The position numbers and the translations under genes are program-made. A stretch of DNA of 64,000 nucleotides, taken from Gnomoniopsis sp. IMI 355080 (Eukaryota; Ascomycota; Sordariomycetes; Diaporthales; Gnomoniaceae). Positions 9,942 to 19,919 of this stretch are shown in pieces (positions within the stretch are counted from its first letter, which is position 1; the number at the start of each line of letters is the position of its first letter). The stretch lies in assembly GCA_027946555.1 (NCBI GenBank), contig JAPEVC010000005.1, positions 1-64,000 on the forward strand, written 5' to 3'. The notes under the pieces are model-generated. The model saw only the letters and a list, made by a program, of their open reading frames with translations. It searched no databases and was not told the DNA's origin.

Positions 9942-12366
9942 TTATTTCGCGAAGTGGAGATCGTAGCCCAGCCACTTCCGGCGCAAGACTTGGTCGACAC
10001 TCAGGCCGGGGTAGCCGTAGGTCAATGGCAAGAAGAATGCCCAGCCGAACGCAACAAGCGCCAGAATAACCACGCAAGCGATCCAGGCTGGGACCATGCT
10101 CGTACCGGCAAACCTCTCGCGAGCCGACACGTGCCTCTTGGGCCCTGTAATCTGCTTCTTGCCGTTTTTGCCGGACACGACATCAGTCTCGGTCGTGTCA
10201 TTGTTAAAGACAAATTCGACCAGAGCACCAGTCACTAAGGTCGAGGCCAGATGAGACGGTAGATAATGATGGAGGAAGAGCTGTCGGCCCATGACGTAGA
10301 ATGGGAGGTAATGAGTAGCCCAAGCCAAGAAGAAAAAGCCCGTCGACTTGTAAAGACGAGATCGGGTTCCTTGGGAGGTGTTAGCTCAGCAGTTTGAATA
10401 CGGATTGGGACGATACTAACTGTGTTCTAAGGCGTCCATGCCACGGCGCAACGAAAACTGATCCGCAGCTATAATGCCTGCATAAACTGCGAGCAAGCTG
10501 CTGGCAATCCACCAGCCGACCGGATTGCCCAAAAAGTAAATCTGCTGCCTTGTTTCATTCTGGGTCCAGAAACTGACACCACGGAGCAGGAAGGGCCACT
10601 GGAATGGCTGCGAGGCATACGGATGACTGCTCGTCAACTGGTTGTTGTGCCAAAACATCGACCGTTGGAGCTCGAACCACTTCGTGAGGAAGGGCAGGGT
10701 CTTGACTTTCCGCTCAGGTTTCTCGCGCCTCTTGTGGTCCGCAGGCAGGGAAGGGATGTCCTCTACCAACCAAACATTGGAGCTTGGAGCGATTTGCTTG
10801 TTCCCGTTGATCTCTTGCTGCTTGTGGCCCCAATCCGGCAGAGGCGTGGTATGAGTCCACATAGCGACCTTGCTGGGGTTGTGGATGAATTTGAAGTGGC
10901 TAGAGATACTCTTGAACTCCTGATTCTTCTTGCCGGCCTCAATGCGGATCTCAAACAGAGTATCCTGGAGTCTGTCACCATACGCCTCCTCGATTGGGAC
11001 AGTTGTGAACTCTTGGTTGGTAGGATAGTATGGAGAGGCAACGTCGTGCGATAAGAGTATAGTATCAGTGACGATGTGACGAAGTCGGACCAGGTCGTGG
11101 TTCATCACATGGTGTCCCAATTTCTGGTCGTCCTGCAAGGGAATGATTTGCCAGTAATTGTTGGTATCATTGTATGGATAACCGGTCACCTGTTGACCCT
11201 GACTCGACACACGTCCATCATCGTAGCGAAGAGGATATTTATCTTCGTGGCTGTGAAGATAGGTCTTGGTCTCCTTGTGCCTGATGGAAATTGTATCGTA
11301 GTAGTCGATGGTGACGGCGTTGGCCAGCATCTGATTGTCGCTAAGAGTTTCCTGGAATTCTGGGCTCATGAAGTCGTCTCCGGGGCCGGACTTGGTCAGT
11401 ATGGCAAAGTGTACCTGGAACCAGAAAAGGTAAAAAATGAACGGCATGACAATCAATCCGAACGCTCTAGCTGCAAAGTGCTTCCCGAAGTCTGGCAGGC
11501 TCAAAGCCCCGCCAGGTCGCTTGATGTCCAGCAATTCCCAAAGGTCAATCGCCACGGCTGAACCAATAGTGACAAACGCGAACAGACCAACGTATTTGGT
11601 CGAGATGTCGCAGGACAAGGCGAAACCGGTAAGAATGAGCCACTTCCACCACTTTCTAGAGAAGGGCTCGTGACGTCTCTTGTAAAATTTGATGTAGGCC
11701 AGCAAGCTGCAGGCCATGGCAAGGACCAACGTAGCGTCCAGCAGAATTAAGCGGGTCTGGCCAACGTGGGCATTGTCGAGCAGGACGAGTCCGGCAGCGA
11801 CTACGCAGGCAGGCAGACTGTAGCCAGACTCCCACATAATCAAGTACGTGACAGAGACGGTCAAGGCACCGAGGAGGGCTGGCAGAGATCGAAAGGCTAC
11901 ATAGGGAACCTTATTCGCGACATAGGAGTCGCCAATGTTCTCGAAGTGGAAGTGGCCATCGTAGCCCACAAGCCAGCCAACCAGAGCGAAGAGGAGCTTG
12001 CCGAAGGGAGGATGGACATCGAAGAAATAGGTCCGTTCAAGATAGTAGGATGCGAACTGTCGAGGATTTGGTCAGACTGGTACAAACAGCTAGATGGTGC
12101 GCGACGAGGGTCCATACCTTGCCAAAATGGACTTCATCGAAGACCACCTCCGCGGGGTGGCTGATGCCAACGAATCTGGTGATGAAGGCGAGAATGGTGA
12201 TGATTGCAAAGGCAATCTTGTATTCGAGCTGGTTACCAGCAGAATGGCTTTGAGTGGCCTTTGCGAGCTTGTCGAGCTCCTCTTCGACAGCCGCTGGGGT
12301 GAAGTTTTTCTTGCCAGGGACGTTGCGCTGGCGCAAGCCGTCCTTGGAAGTCGAGCTTGAGGCCAT
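9942..12366 (-). CDS. pmt4: Dolichyl-phosphate-mannose-protein mannosyltransferase, PMT4 subfamily
   Basis: Exons on the minus strand are 12366-12118, 12056-10421 and 10369-9942 (introns 61 and 51 nt), giving 770 residues, the normal Pmt4 length. The enzyme transfers mannose from dolichyl-phosphate-mannose to Ser/Thr of proteins in the ER lumen. The N-terminal PMT domain has the acidic loop motif FDEVHFG followed by YFFDVHPPFGKLL and many membrane spans. A lumenal MIR region follows (roughly residues 310-520, with HDVASPYYPTNQEFTTV and LRHIVTDTILL). The C-terminal membrane block contains TRSRLYKSTGFFFLAWATHY and MGRQLFLHHYLPSHLA. The MIR and C-terminal wording fits PMT4 rather than PMT1 or PMT2, from memory of the family. 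Splice branch sites CTGACC and GCTAAC are present. It shares its upstream region with the RidA-like gene. Confidence 0.93.
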
Positions 12367-13240
12367 GATGGGCCGTCGCAAAAAGGTAGTCTGGCAATAG
12401 CAAGTGAAAATGTTAGCGTCAATGTCTACTATCGCCTTGTGCAGGACAGCCTGATCAAAGCGGAAGGTGGACAAGCGCGCGCGTTCGTTATATGGGGGCT
12501 AGGGCGTTTAATCGGTAGCGAATGGACGTGGAAGAGGTCAAACTCACCACAGGACAAATAGACAATTATGACTATATCCACCAGCTTCAAGAAGGGTAGT
12601 TGAATCGGAACTGTCAAAGAGTGTGTGAAGAGGGGGGGACTGAGAAGTCCTTTTCGAAATAAATAGACAAAGGTAGGCTGCCGTCAGCTCTCCCTGCGTT
12701 GAAAGGAGTGAACAACTATTTGGTCTGGGGGTGGTCTAAGGCCACGTTGGCTTGGCGTTATTACAGGCCCGGGTCAGCACTACACGTCAGCTCTCAGAGC
12801 TCAGGATGCTCTTATCGATAAGGCTTAAAATAATGTCCAGATGCTGATAAGTACGGTTGCTCCCGCCGCAATTGCCTGTAAGATTTACAGTTACCCTTGC
12901 ATGTTCCGGACAGTATTCACTTCAGAACACTTATCTAAGTAGCCAGGCACGTACGCACGTCAATAGAGCAGAAAAAGAAATAATATTTGTATGGACTAGT
13001 TGAAAGCCTGTCACAGGTCGGCAAATTTGATGTTGCTCCTATGTCCAATGGACCTCGAGTAATGGGCCCCTGGAACCCTGGAATGGATATCCTCACGAGG
13101 GCACCGGAGGCGTTTAACCGCACTACCTTGGAATTGGGTTTCCGATATACGGAGTTGTGGGGAGCTCAACTACATGCCAGACCCATCTTCATAGTCTTGA
13201 GACACAATCTGGCCCTCACACCGTCCGCCTTGAGCTCTCA
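12367..13240. promoter_or_regulatory. Divergent promoter region with GATA-type sites
   Basis: This 0.87-kb gap separates the starts of pmt4 (-) and the RidA-like gene (+). It contains a perfect 12-bp palindrome CTTATCGATAAG at 12811-12822 (two head-to-head GATAAG sites), another GATAAG at about 12845-12850 and CTTATCT near 12930. Fungal GATA factors bind HGATAR, so these are candidate sites; binding is inferred, not shown. Confidence 0.4.
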
Positions 13241-13923
13241 ATGCTTTCACTTCGAAACTTGATCAGATCCACCGCATCATCAACACTTGCAAGGTCATTG
13301 ACAGCGGTTGTGCCTGCTCGATCCGTTCCTCTCCGCCCATACACCTTCATCCGTCAAGCCTCTTCCAAAGTCGACATGGAGACCATCTTCACGAAGGATG
13401 CACCCGCTGGTATGTCAAGACGCCTGAATAATTGAATGAGATGTGCTGACTTTATCGAAGCTCTCGGGCCTTACGTATGACCCATCCGCGTTGATATATC
13501 CACATGCCCTTTGTTCCGTTGCTGAAGCTATGCACCACAGTCCCAGGCCATCAAGACCCCCAGCGCCATCTACTGTTCCGGTCAGATCCCATTGGATGCT
13601 GAGGGCAACTTCGTCCAAGGCACCATTCAAGAGAAGACCGGTGCTTGCATCAAGAACCTGAAGGCCGTACTCGCCGCTGCCGGCTCCGGCATCGAGAAGG
13701 TGGTCAAGGTCAACATCTTCCTTGCCGACATGGACCATTTCGCTGTGAGACAAGAATCCCCGAGACTCGGTTCAATTTTCAAGGCTGTAGGCTAATCATA
13801 GTCCAGGCTATGAATGAGGAGTACGCCAAGTGGTTCACCCACAAGCCTGCTCGCAGCTGTGTGGCTGTCAAGACCCTGCCCAAGAACGTCGACGTTGAGA
13901 TTGAGTGCATCGCATTGCCATAA
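13241..13923 (+). CDS. mmf1: Mitochondrial RidA/YjgF/Mmf1-family imine deaminase
   Basis: Exons 13241-13409, 13461-13474, 13541-13744 and 13807-13923 give 167 residues. The first 45 residues are rich in Arg, Ser and Ala with no acidic residues, a mitochondrial targeting peptide. The RidA core follows: APAALGPYSQAIKT, YCSGQIPLDAEGN, a KNLKAVLAAAGS helix, KVNIFLADMDHF, AMNEEYAKWF, and the conserved PARSCVAVKTLPKN, whose Arg binds the substrate carboxylate. Family members hydrolyse reactive enamine/imine intermediates such as 2-aminoacrylate and protect branched-chain amino acid metabolism. The second exon is only 14 nt (ALGPY), bounded by introns of 51 and 66 nt; the third intron is 62 nt. All phases close. 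Confidence 0.93.
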
Positions 13924-14723
13924 ATCGTCTGCATGTACTGAGGTCAAAATGGAAGGGAGAATAGTGAAATACACGTCAAGCTGAGAAGACAAAGCTAGAA
14001 TTAAATGGAATGGAGTGGAAACGCTTCCACAATGTTGCCTGCCTCACGGTCCGCCATCTATCTCACTGACTGTCATCTTTTGACCAAGTCCCAACGGTGT
14101 AGCGGTACGATATACCGTTGCTTGCTACTTCTTTGGGACGGAGCTCTGCGTTCGACCTACGCAAAGGTTGCAAGAGGCATATTTTGAGCTATACGGATAT
14201 GTATGTATCGCGGGACTGCCTTCCTTGCCTGGTTCGTACGCCCTGTGTCTTCCCTTACATATTGACTGTCGACATCCGAACTACGTGGCTGACTCACGGG
14301 TGCAAGCCCCGCAGCGACGAACATATCCGCATATGCGGGCATTAGTAGACCTCCTTCCCCATCTTTGACCACATTCGAATCCTTTGTGCACTGTTGGAAT
14401 GCTTTCTAATCTGTAAACATGCGCGATGCTGTCCGCCCTTCCGCGCCCTGCCCGTGGGGCGGGGGATGACTAAATATCACCGACCCACAATATTACTTTC
14501 GCTCTGTGTCGCGACGCGCGATGCGCCATTCCAAGGTTGGGCTTGTCTAGTATTGATGGGCCTTCGTAGATCTCCGGGAACTTAGGCGCCGGTGGCTGCA
14601 TGTGTGCTACTGGACTCGATTCTATAAGATGGTTGAATAGCCAGACTGCTCGTATGGTCTCCGCATCCGCACACACAGCGACATTTCTTAGTCTTCCCGC
14701 ACAAGCTGTATAGGCTATTCAAC
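13924..14723. other. Intergenic region
   Basis: Contains the 3' end of the RidA-like gene and the promoter of the secreted hydrolase. A small inverted repeat (CGGTA...TACCG) lies near 14104-14118. Nothing else supportable is seen. Confidence 0.4.
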
Positions 14724-15831
14724 ATGTTCTCTCGCGTCCTCACATGGGGTCTCTTTTCCTCCGCCACCGCAGCCTTGTCCTCCTTTGACGACTGGCCGCA
14801 TCTGCGCGTGACCCTGAACGACGTGAGTATTCACGCACGCTACTACGGCTCCGGCCCCCCTCTGGTTCTCGTCCACGGAAATCCACAATTTTCCCTGACC
14901 TGGCGCAGGATAGGCCCCATTTTGGCCGAGAAGTACACTGTCATCGCGCCGGACAACCGCGGTGCCGGGGACTCTTCAATTCCCTCCGACGGGAATTACA
15001 CCTCCGCCGCAAGCGCGGATGACATCAAGGGCCTATTGGACTTTTTAAATATCACCGAGACATACGTATTTTCCCATGATAAAGGCGTTGGACCGGCAAC
15101 GGCTCTAGCGGTCAAGCATGACGGCCTGGTGAAGCGATTAGGTGTGTCAGAGTATGCACTTCCTGGATTTGGGTACGAGGCCGCAGCCGTCCCAGGATAC
15201 TTCTGGGAATTGTACCAGAACTTCCAGCTTGCATTCTTCAGTATCCCAGACGCAGCGGAGTTCTTCATCAAGGGCAGAGAGAAGCAGATGCTCGAGTGGT
15301 ACTTCTACCACATGTCGTATTCTGGGGTCACGGCTTTCACAGAGGACATTGTAAACCGGTATGCAACGAGCATCTCCAAGCCAGGTTTCCTCAGGGCCAT
15401 GCTTGGACCATTTGCTGCCAAGACCGTTGGTGAGGATGCCTTGTTCTTCAATGCCACTCTTGGGGCGACTCCGTTGGCTATACCGGTCCTTGCCATGGGG
15501 GGAGAGGCTGGATTCGGACAGGGGGTTGGCGATGCGTTTGGACCTGTCATGGCAGATCTGACCGCTGATATTGTGCCAAAAGCCGGACACTGGATTGGTA
15601 AGTCTTATCGGCAGGTCTCAAATTATGGCTGAACTAGCGACTGATGGGATTGCAGCTGATGAAAACCCTGTTTGGGTCGCGAACCGGATCATAAAGTTTC
15701 TTGCGGAAGACGCATCGCCTCCTCAGTCTGTGGACCTTTCTTGGCTGGATGATAAGGTGACCTTGACTGTTGGTTATCTGGGAACGTATAGGAATCAGGA
15801 AATTGCAAGCAACCAGCCGTGGGCGACATGA
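14724..15831 (+). CDS. Secreted alpha/beta hydrolase (epoxide hydrolase/dehalogenase type)
   Basis: Exons 14724-15597 and 15656-15831 (58-nt intron, GTAAGT donor, GCAG end) give 349 residues. A signal peptide covers about residues 1-19. The alpha/beta-hydrolase core shows the oxyanion motif HGNP (51-54), the PDNRGAGDSS strand-turn, and a nucleophile elbow SHDKG with Asp119 in place of Ser. An Asp nucleophile is typical of epoxide hydrolases and haloalkane/haloacetate dehalogenases. The catalytic His is likely His289 in KAGHWIAD. A helical cap lies between about 150 and 215. N-glycosylation sequons (NYT, NIT, NAT) fit secretion. The substrate cannot be told from sequence; detoxification or use of environmental compounds is an inference. 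Confidence 0.88.
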
Positions 15832-15945
15832 GGAGGACCGAAAGATGGGATGTCAACTCCTCCCAAGGTACCTAGCACCAAGAATAATTATCGGATCCGA
15901 GCTCTCTAGATGGTTTGATTTGGAAGTATGATCGTCCAATGCTGC

Positions 15946-16463
15946 TCAATCGAATCTTCTTGTGACGATGATCCATACCCAGGAGCTCACTTGCCAGACC
16001 ATCCAGGAGGCAACGACTGCAAGCAGGCCTAGAATTACAACTACCGAACTGCGAATCCTGAAAGCGTCCTCGGCCTCCATTCTCATTAATTTGCGTTGCT
16101 TGGTGTGATAGTGCCAGTTTGTCCCTTCGTCCCCAGCCGTCGCGGTGTTCGGTTTGCTCCGGTCGACTCGCACATATTGATACGGCGTGTCTCTGTAGAG
16201 GAGCGTGTGCAACCAGCGAGGCATCCGGCTCGTAGCATCAGAGTGGGTATGTGAGCGCATAAGCATGTATCTGAAGTCGACCCATGCTAGGGATGCTAGG
16301 AAAGAGATGAAAATGACAGGAGTCATGACGGCCTTTGATGAAATTAGCATTCAGTGATATAGTAAGCCTTGAGGGTGTTGTAGCCCACCTTGTAGACGGC
16401 AGAAAATGTCGTCGTAGATGCTTCGCCTTGTTTGGGCGCTGCTGGGGACGAGAGTGACGACAT
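15946..16463 (-). CDS. Small protein with two membrane segments, unknown function
   Basis: Exons 16463-16389 and 16332-15946 (56-nt intron with GTGGGC donor and CAAAG end) give 153 residues. A 25-residue Ser/Thr-rich N-terminus starts MSSLSSPAAPKQ. A first hydrophobic segment follows (VIFISFLASLAWVDFRYML), then a charged loop of about 60 residues and a second segment near the C-terminus (VVVILGLLAVVASWMVWQ). It ends in a short basic tail (TRRFD). The second ATG (AVMTP) lies inside the spliced frame, which argues for the upstream exon. The gene is tail-to-tail with the hydrolase, 114 bp away. I do not recognise the family. Confidence 0.7.
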
Positions 16464-18147
16464 GGTGCGGACAGTAATCTGGCGGGTCCATGGAAATGTT
16501 GATCAGGCAAGACCGGAAGTTTATCAAAAGTGAGAACTCGTCAGAAGGTGCACTGTATTATAATAGAATTTTCTTTTCGGCGTAATCTTTTTAGTCCAAG
16601 GACCAAGGCAGGCTGACAGGGCGCATCCTTTTAACCTACCTACCTACCTACCTACCTAGGTACCTAGGTAGGTACGCCATGTCATCGACGCTCTTGGCCT
16701 AGGTACCTACGTAGGTCACGACCCGGGTCATCGCGGAGACTTGCCTCTCAGGTATAGCATAGCTAAATCCAGACCACCCACAATTTGACTCCAACCCAGT
16801 AGCACCTAGTCTACAACTCACCTTACGACAGATCATGGCTATAGCTGTATTCTGTCAGACGGATAGACATGGGTGGAGAAGCCGGGAGACCCTTCACGTC
16901 AGCATGCGGTCCTATTGCAGTTGGCTGTGTCGTTTCCAAACCCAGGGAAGGGTATAAGGACTCAAAGCAGGAGACCATGACCCCTGGGCTCGTTAGAAGC
17001 CTCTTTTGGACCCGGGACACCTTACTGTCAGCATACTAGTTGTGATCCCGAGTATTGGACTATTTCTGAACTTGGCGGTACTACCGAATGGCAGATAGCG
17101 GGGAGGGATGAAGGAAACTTGCCCGTGTTTGTTTGGTGCTTCTGACTGAGCGGGCGCAAGCAGGGGGTGTTCAACCTCGAATGGTCCCTATCACTATAGG
17201 GTACGGGCGACATGTCATCTTTGCCGTGTCTCGTATGACGAGACACCCTAAAACCAACATCGGTGGCGCGGGAAACTGTGCAGAATCACCAAACTACCTA
17301 TGGCAAAGCTGTTCCTGAAATGTGAAGCTAGACGGCAGGACTCCTTCGCGAAATGGAGACCATGCCGTAAACATATACAGATTATCTCCCAGCATTCTGT
17401 ACTTATGCTCAGAATGATGTCCAGGTAAGTAAGATATATTATGTGGGTATATGCAGCACATAACAATATTCCACGTAATTTTAATCAAAATTTCCTCATT
17501 ACAAACCGATCACTCATGGATTGTTTCTTCGTCAATGCCGTCCTCAACTGACCTTTCCTCATCTGATCTAAACGACTAAAGCGAATCTCAAGTGCCCAAG
17601 AGTTTGAACAGCATGAGTCTACTTAAATAGAAGTGGCCGTTAATTCATTAGTGAAATGCAATGTCTTGCAGGGAATGCCTGTCCCGCTTTGACGCGCCAC
17701 TAACTTGCCTGGACGACAACATCACGCTTGAGTACCACTACGACAACACTATAGCAGCCCTACCGGTCTCATCTGAAAGACACTTGCAATTTGTTGTTTT
17801 GAATCTTCCATCACGACGCTTGCTTTGGATGAATAATGTGTGCAACAAATCATTCCATGGTGGCTTTTGATTTTAAAATTCTCCTCCCATTTACACTGTT
17901 CTATGCTTTGGCTGATACCAGATTTCCTATTCTGTCCCCTGGTCTTTCCTGAATACATCAATCACGAAACTACCGTTGAAGTAGACTTCAAGTTGACGCG
18001 AGCTTGTGCACAGACTGATTCCACCTATCTAGGTAGGTGACAGGTAGTGCCCAAGCTTGATGAGAAGCCGTGAAGTTGAACCAGAACAAAGATTCCTACA
18101 TCGAGTCTTTGGGCTTGAAGCCATCATCAATCAAAGAAACAAAGGAC
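16464..18147. other. Intergenic region with CCTA/TAGG repeats
   Basis: About 1.7 kb without a convincing gene. It includes the densest CTACC/GGTAG tract of the window (16634-16716) and another at 18024-18038. Open frames at 17100-18050 are short and motif-free. Confidence 0.45.
16634..16716. repeat. Palindromic ACCT/AGGT tandem tract
   Basis: Six ACCT-type tetramers in a row (16634-16657) run into AGGTACCTAGGTAGGTA (to 16675), followed by CCTAGGTACCTACGTAGG at 16699-16716. The tract can fold on itself. The same motif recurs at many intergenic places in the window. Confidence 0.85.
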
Positions 18148-18468
18148 ATGGCACGTCTGTTCTCGAGTTCATCGAAAACGAGACGCTCCTTGCGGAACCT
18201 CGCGTTTGCGATCCATCAGGACCCTATAGGTACGTCGATGTTTTTTGAAACGCCCACGCGCATCCACTCCTGAGCCGGTCCCCTGAGCCCGCCAGACAGG
18301 TCAGGATCCACCGCATGTCATTTGGCATTTCAAGGTTGCTCTCGGCAGGTTCCCCTGATCTGTTTACTTGCTGTCTGCAACTTTCCAGGTCCAGCCTGGT
18401 ACGCCCAAGACAGGAGATTCAGACAGGACAGTGTCTCGCTGTCAACCCCAATAATTCGCCCATCATGA
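18148..18468 (+). CDS. Possible spliced upstream ORF, 53 aa
   Basis: ATG at 18148 opens a frame encoding MARLFSSSSKTRRSLRN and reaches a good donor (ATAG|GTACGT) at 18230. A strong pyrimidine-rich acceptor (AACTTTCCAG) lies at 18388. Joining 18148-18229 to 18389-18468 gives 54 codons including the stop, with an Arg/Ser-rich product. The TGA (18466-18468) overlaps the ATG (18465-18467) of the next protein as ATGA. This could be a regulatory upstream ORF, a small protein, or a wrong join; no homology supports it. Confidence 0.3.
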
Positions 18469-19919
18469 GGAAACTCATGTTCTCTCCCAAATCAAATAAG
18501 CTGACTCGCAACAAAGAGTCCGCCAGCCGTCCTGGAACCGCCGAATCCGTTGCATCCAGCCGCGCTTCCGAAGACTCAACCAGGTCGCCGAGACAAAGCC
18601 TCAGCTCAGTGTCGCCAGGAACCACAAACGCCAGGAGTGGCAATCTGGACGGCATGGTTGTCCCAGATTCGAAAACGTACCACGCCACTCCCGTGACCGA
18701 GCAACGGCCTTCCACCTCTGTCCCCAACGGCTCAAACGCTACCCCCAAAAGAATGGCTTCAATACGACCCGTCAACAGCTTCGACGACGGCCCTGTCTTT
18801 TCCGCAAACACTTCTCTCGAAGCTTCTCCTTCGCTCACGAATGGTCGCTCAGACAATTCCTTACTCTCGAGTTCTCCCAACAGCAATACGAGCAACGTGT
18901 CACCAGCTGCCGAAAAAGATTCACCGGAGCAGAACGGCATGGACAAAATACCAGCAGGTCGTCTGAGACCGAAAGTGTCACAACAGTACCTGAGTCACCT
19001 GAATAATGGCGATGCGCGGACGCGATCAAAGAGCCCCGCCACCTCGCCTCGACCAGCGAACTCGGACAGACCCATTCAAATACCACAGAGAGACAGCAGC
19101 ATAGGAGGTGTGGACAAGTCCGCGGCCAGGATGGGGGAAGGACAAGAGGATAACGGATTTGACTCGTCCGTGGGCAAGGCTGGCTTGGGCAAAACAGGTC
19201 GCGTAATGAACCGCCTAATTTCTGAGAACGAAGCCTTGAAAAGGGACCTCCGCATTGAGAAGCTCAATTCTGAGGAGTCAAGACGAGAAGCCAAGTTGCT
19301 GGAAGACAAGATGGAGAGAATGATTGCAGACTACGAGAGCCGGTTGTTAGAAGCGAACGTTACCAAGACTCTACTGGCACGCAAAGAGCGACAGGTTGAG
19401 AGTCTACACGCCGCGGTGGATCTCGAAAAGAAGCGGACGATGGATGCCCAGGGCAAGGAACGAACATGGAGGGAGGAGATGGAGAAGACACGGGCCGAGT
19501 CAACAATCAAAGTAGAAGAGGCAACGACCCATTCGGCACTGATGGAAGGTCGATACAATGCCATCAGCAGCCACTGGAAAGATCAAGGCGACGAAGTGAA
19601 GCGAGCCATGACCAAGATGGGCAAGGAAATAGCAGACCTGCTTGAAGCGAGAAAGAAAGATGATGAGAAGATAACGACGCTCAGAGACCTCTGCGACCAA
19701 CAAGACGGGAACATAAAGGACTTGCTATATCAAAAAGACGCCCTCTGGAAACAATTCGAGACGTATAAGAAGGAGCAGGAGGACCTGCTGCGGGACATTA
19801 AGACGAATGCGACGGAGAGGGAAACGCAGCAAGAGAAGATGCTCATCGAGGCGAAGGAGATTGTGGACAAGTTGAAATGGGCGTTGAACGTGAAGAACAA
19901 GGTCGCCTGGGCTCAATAA
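18465..19919 (+). CDS. Coiled-coil protein resembling fungal SHE3-domain proteins
   Basis: One exon. I prefer ATG at 18465 (MRKLMFSPKSNKLTRN, 484 residues); an upstream in-frame ATG at 18315 adds 50 residues that read like a translated leader. Residues 1-240 are Ser/Pro/Asn-rich and probably disordered. From GRVMNRLISENEALKRDLR onward about 240 residues form a continuous heptad coiled coil rich in Glu, Lys and Arg, with conserved pieces TKTLLARKERQVESL and RYNAISSHWKDQGDEVKRA. The tail reads KWALNVKN. Filamentous fungal proteins of this shape are often annotated as SWI5-dependent HO expression protein 3 (She3), the RNA-transport adaptor of yeast. That match is from memory and the functional link in moulds is weak. 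Confidence 0.75.
   Translation: MRKLMFSPKSNKLTRNKESASRPGTAESVASSRASEDSTRSPRQSLSSVSPGTTNARSGNLDGMVVPDSKTYHATPVTEQRPSTSVPNGSNATPKRMASIRPVNSFDDGPVFSANTSLEASPSLTNGRSDNSLLSSSPNSNTSNVSPAAEKDSPEQNGMDKIPAGRLRPKVSQQYLSHLNNGDARTRSKSPATSPRPANSDRPIQIPQRDSSIGGVDKSAARMGEGQEDNGFDSSVGKAGLGKTGRVMNRLISENEALKRDLRIEKLNSEESRREAKLLEDKMERMIADYESRLLEANVTKTLLARKERQVESLHAAVDLEKKRTMDAQGKERTWREEMEKTRAESTIKVEEATTHSALMEGRYNAISSHWKDQGDEVKRAMTKMGKEIADLLEARKKDDEKITTLRDLCDQQDGNIKDLLYQKDALWKQFETYKKEQEDLLRDIKTNATERETQQEKMLIEAKEIVDKLKWALNVKNKVAWAQ

Noticed and set aside
14094..14165. Structured stretch with GTTCGAC resembling a tRNA T loop
   Set aside because: The bases around it do not pair as a cloverleaf and no acceptor stem closes it.
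18315..18464. In-frame ATG 50 codons upstream of the chosen start of the coiled-coil protein
   Set aside because: The 50 residues resemble a translated pyrimidine-rich intron end (TCCLQLSRSS) and overlap the acceptor at 18388; the start at 18465 begins a normal low-complexity N-terminus. Not fully excluded.
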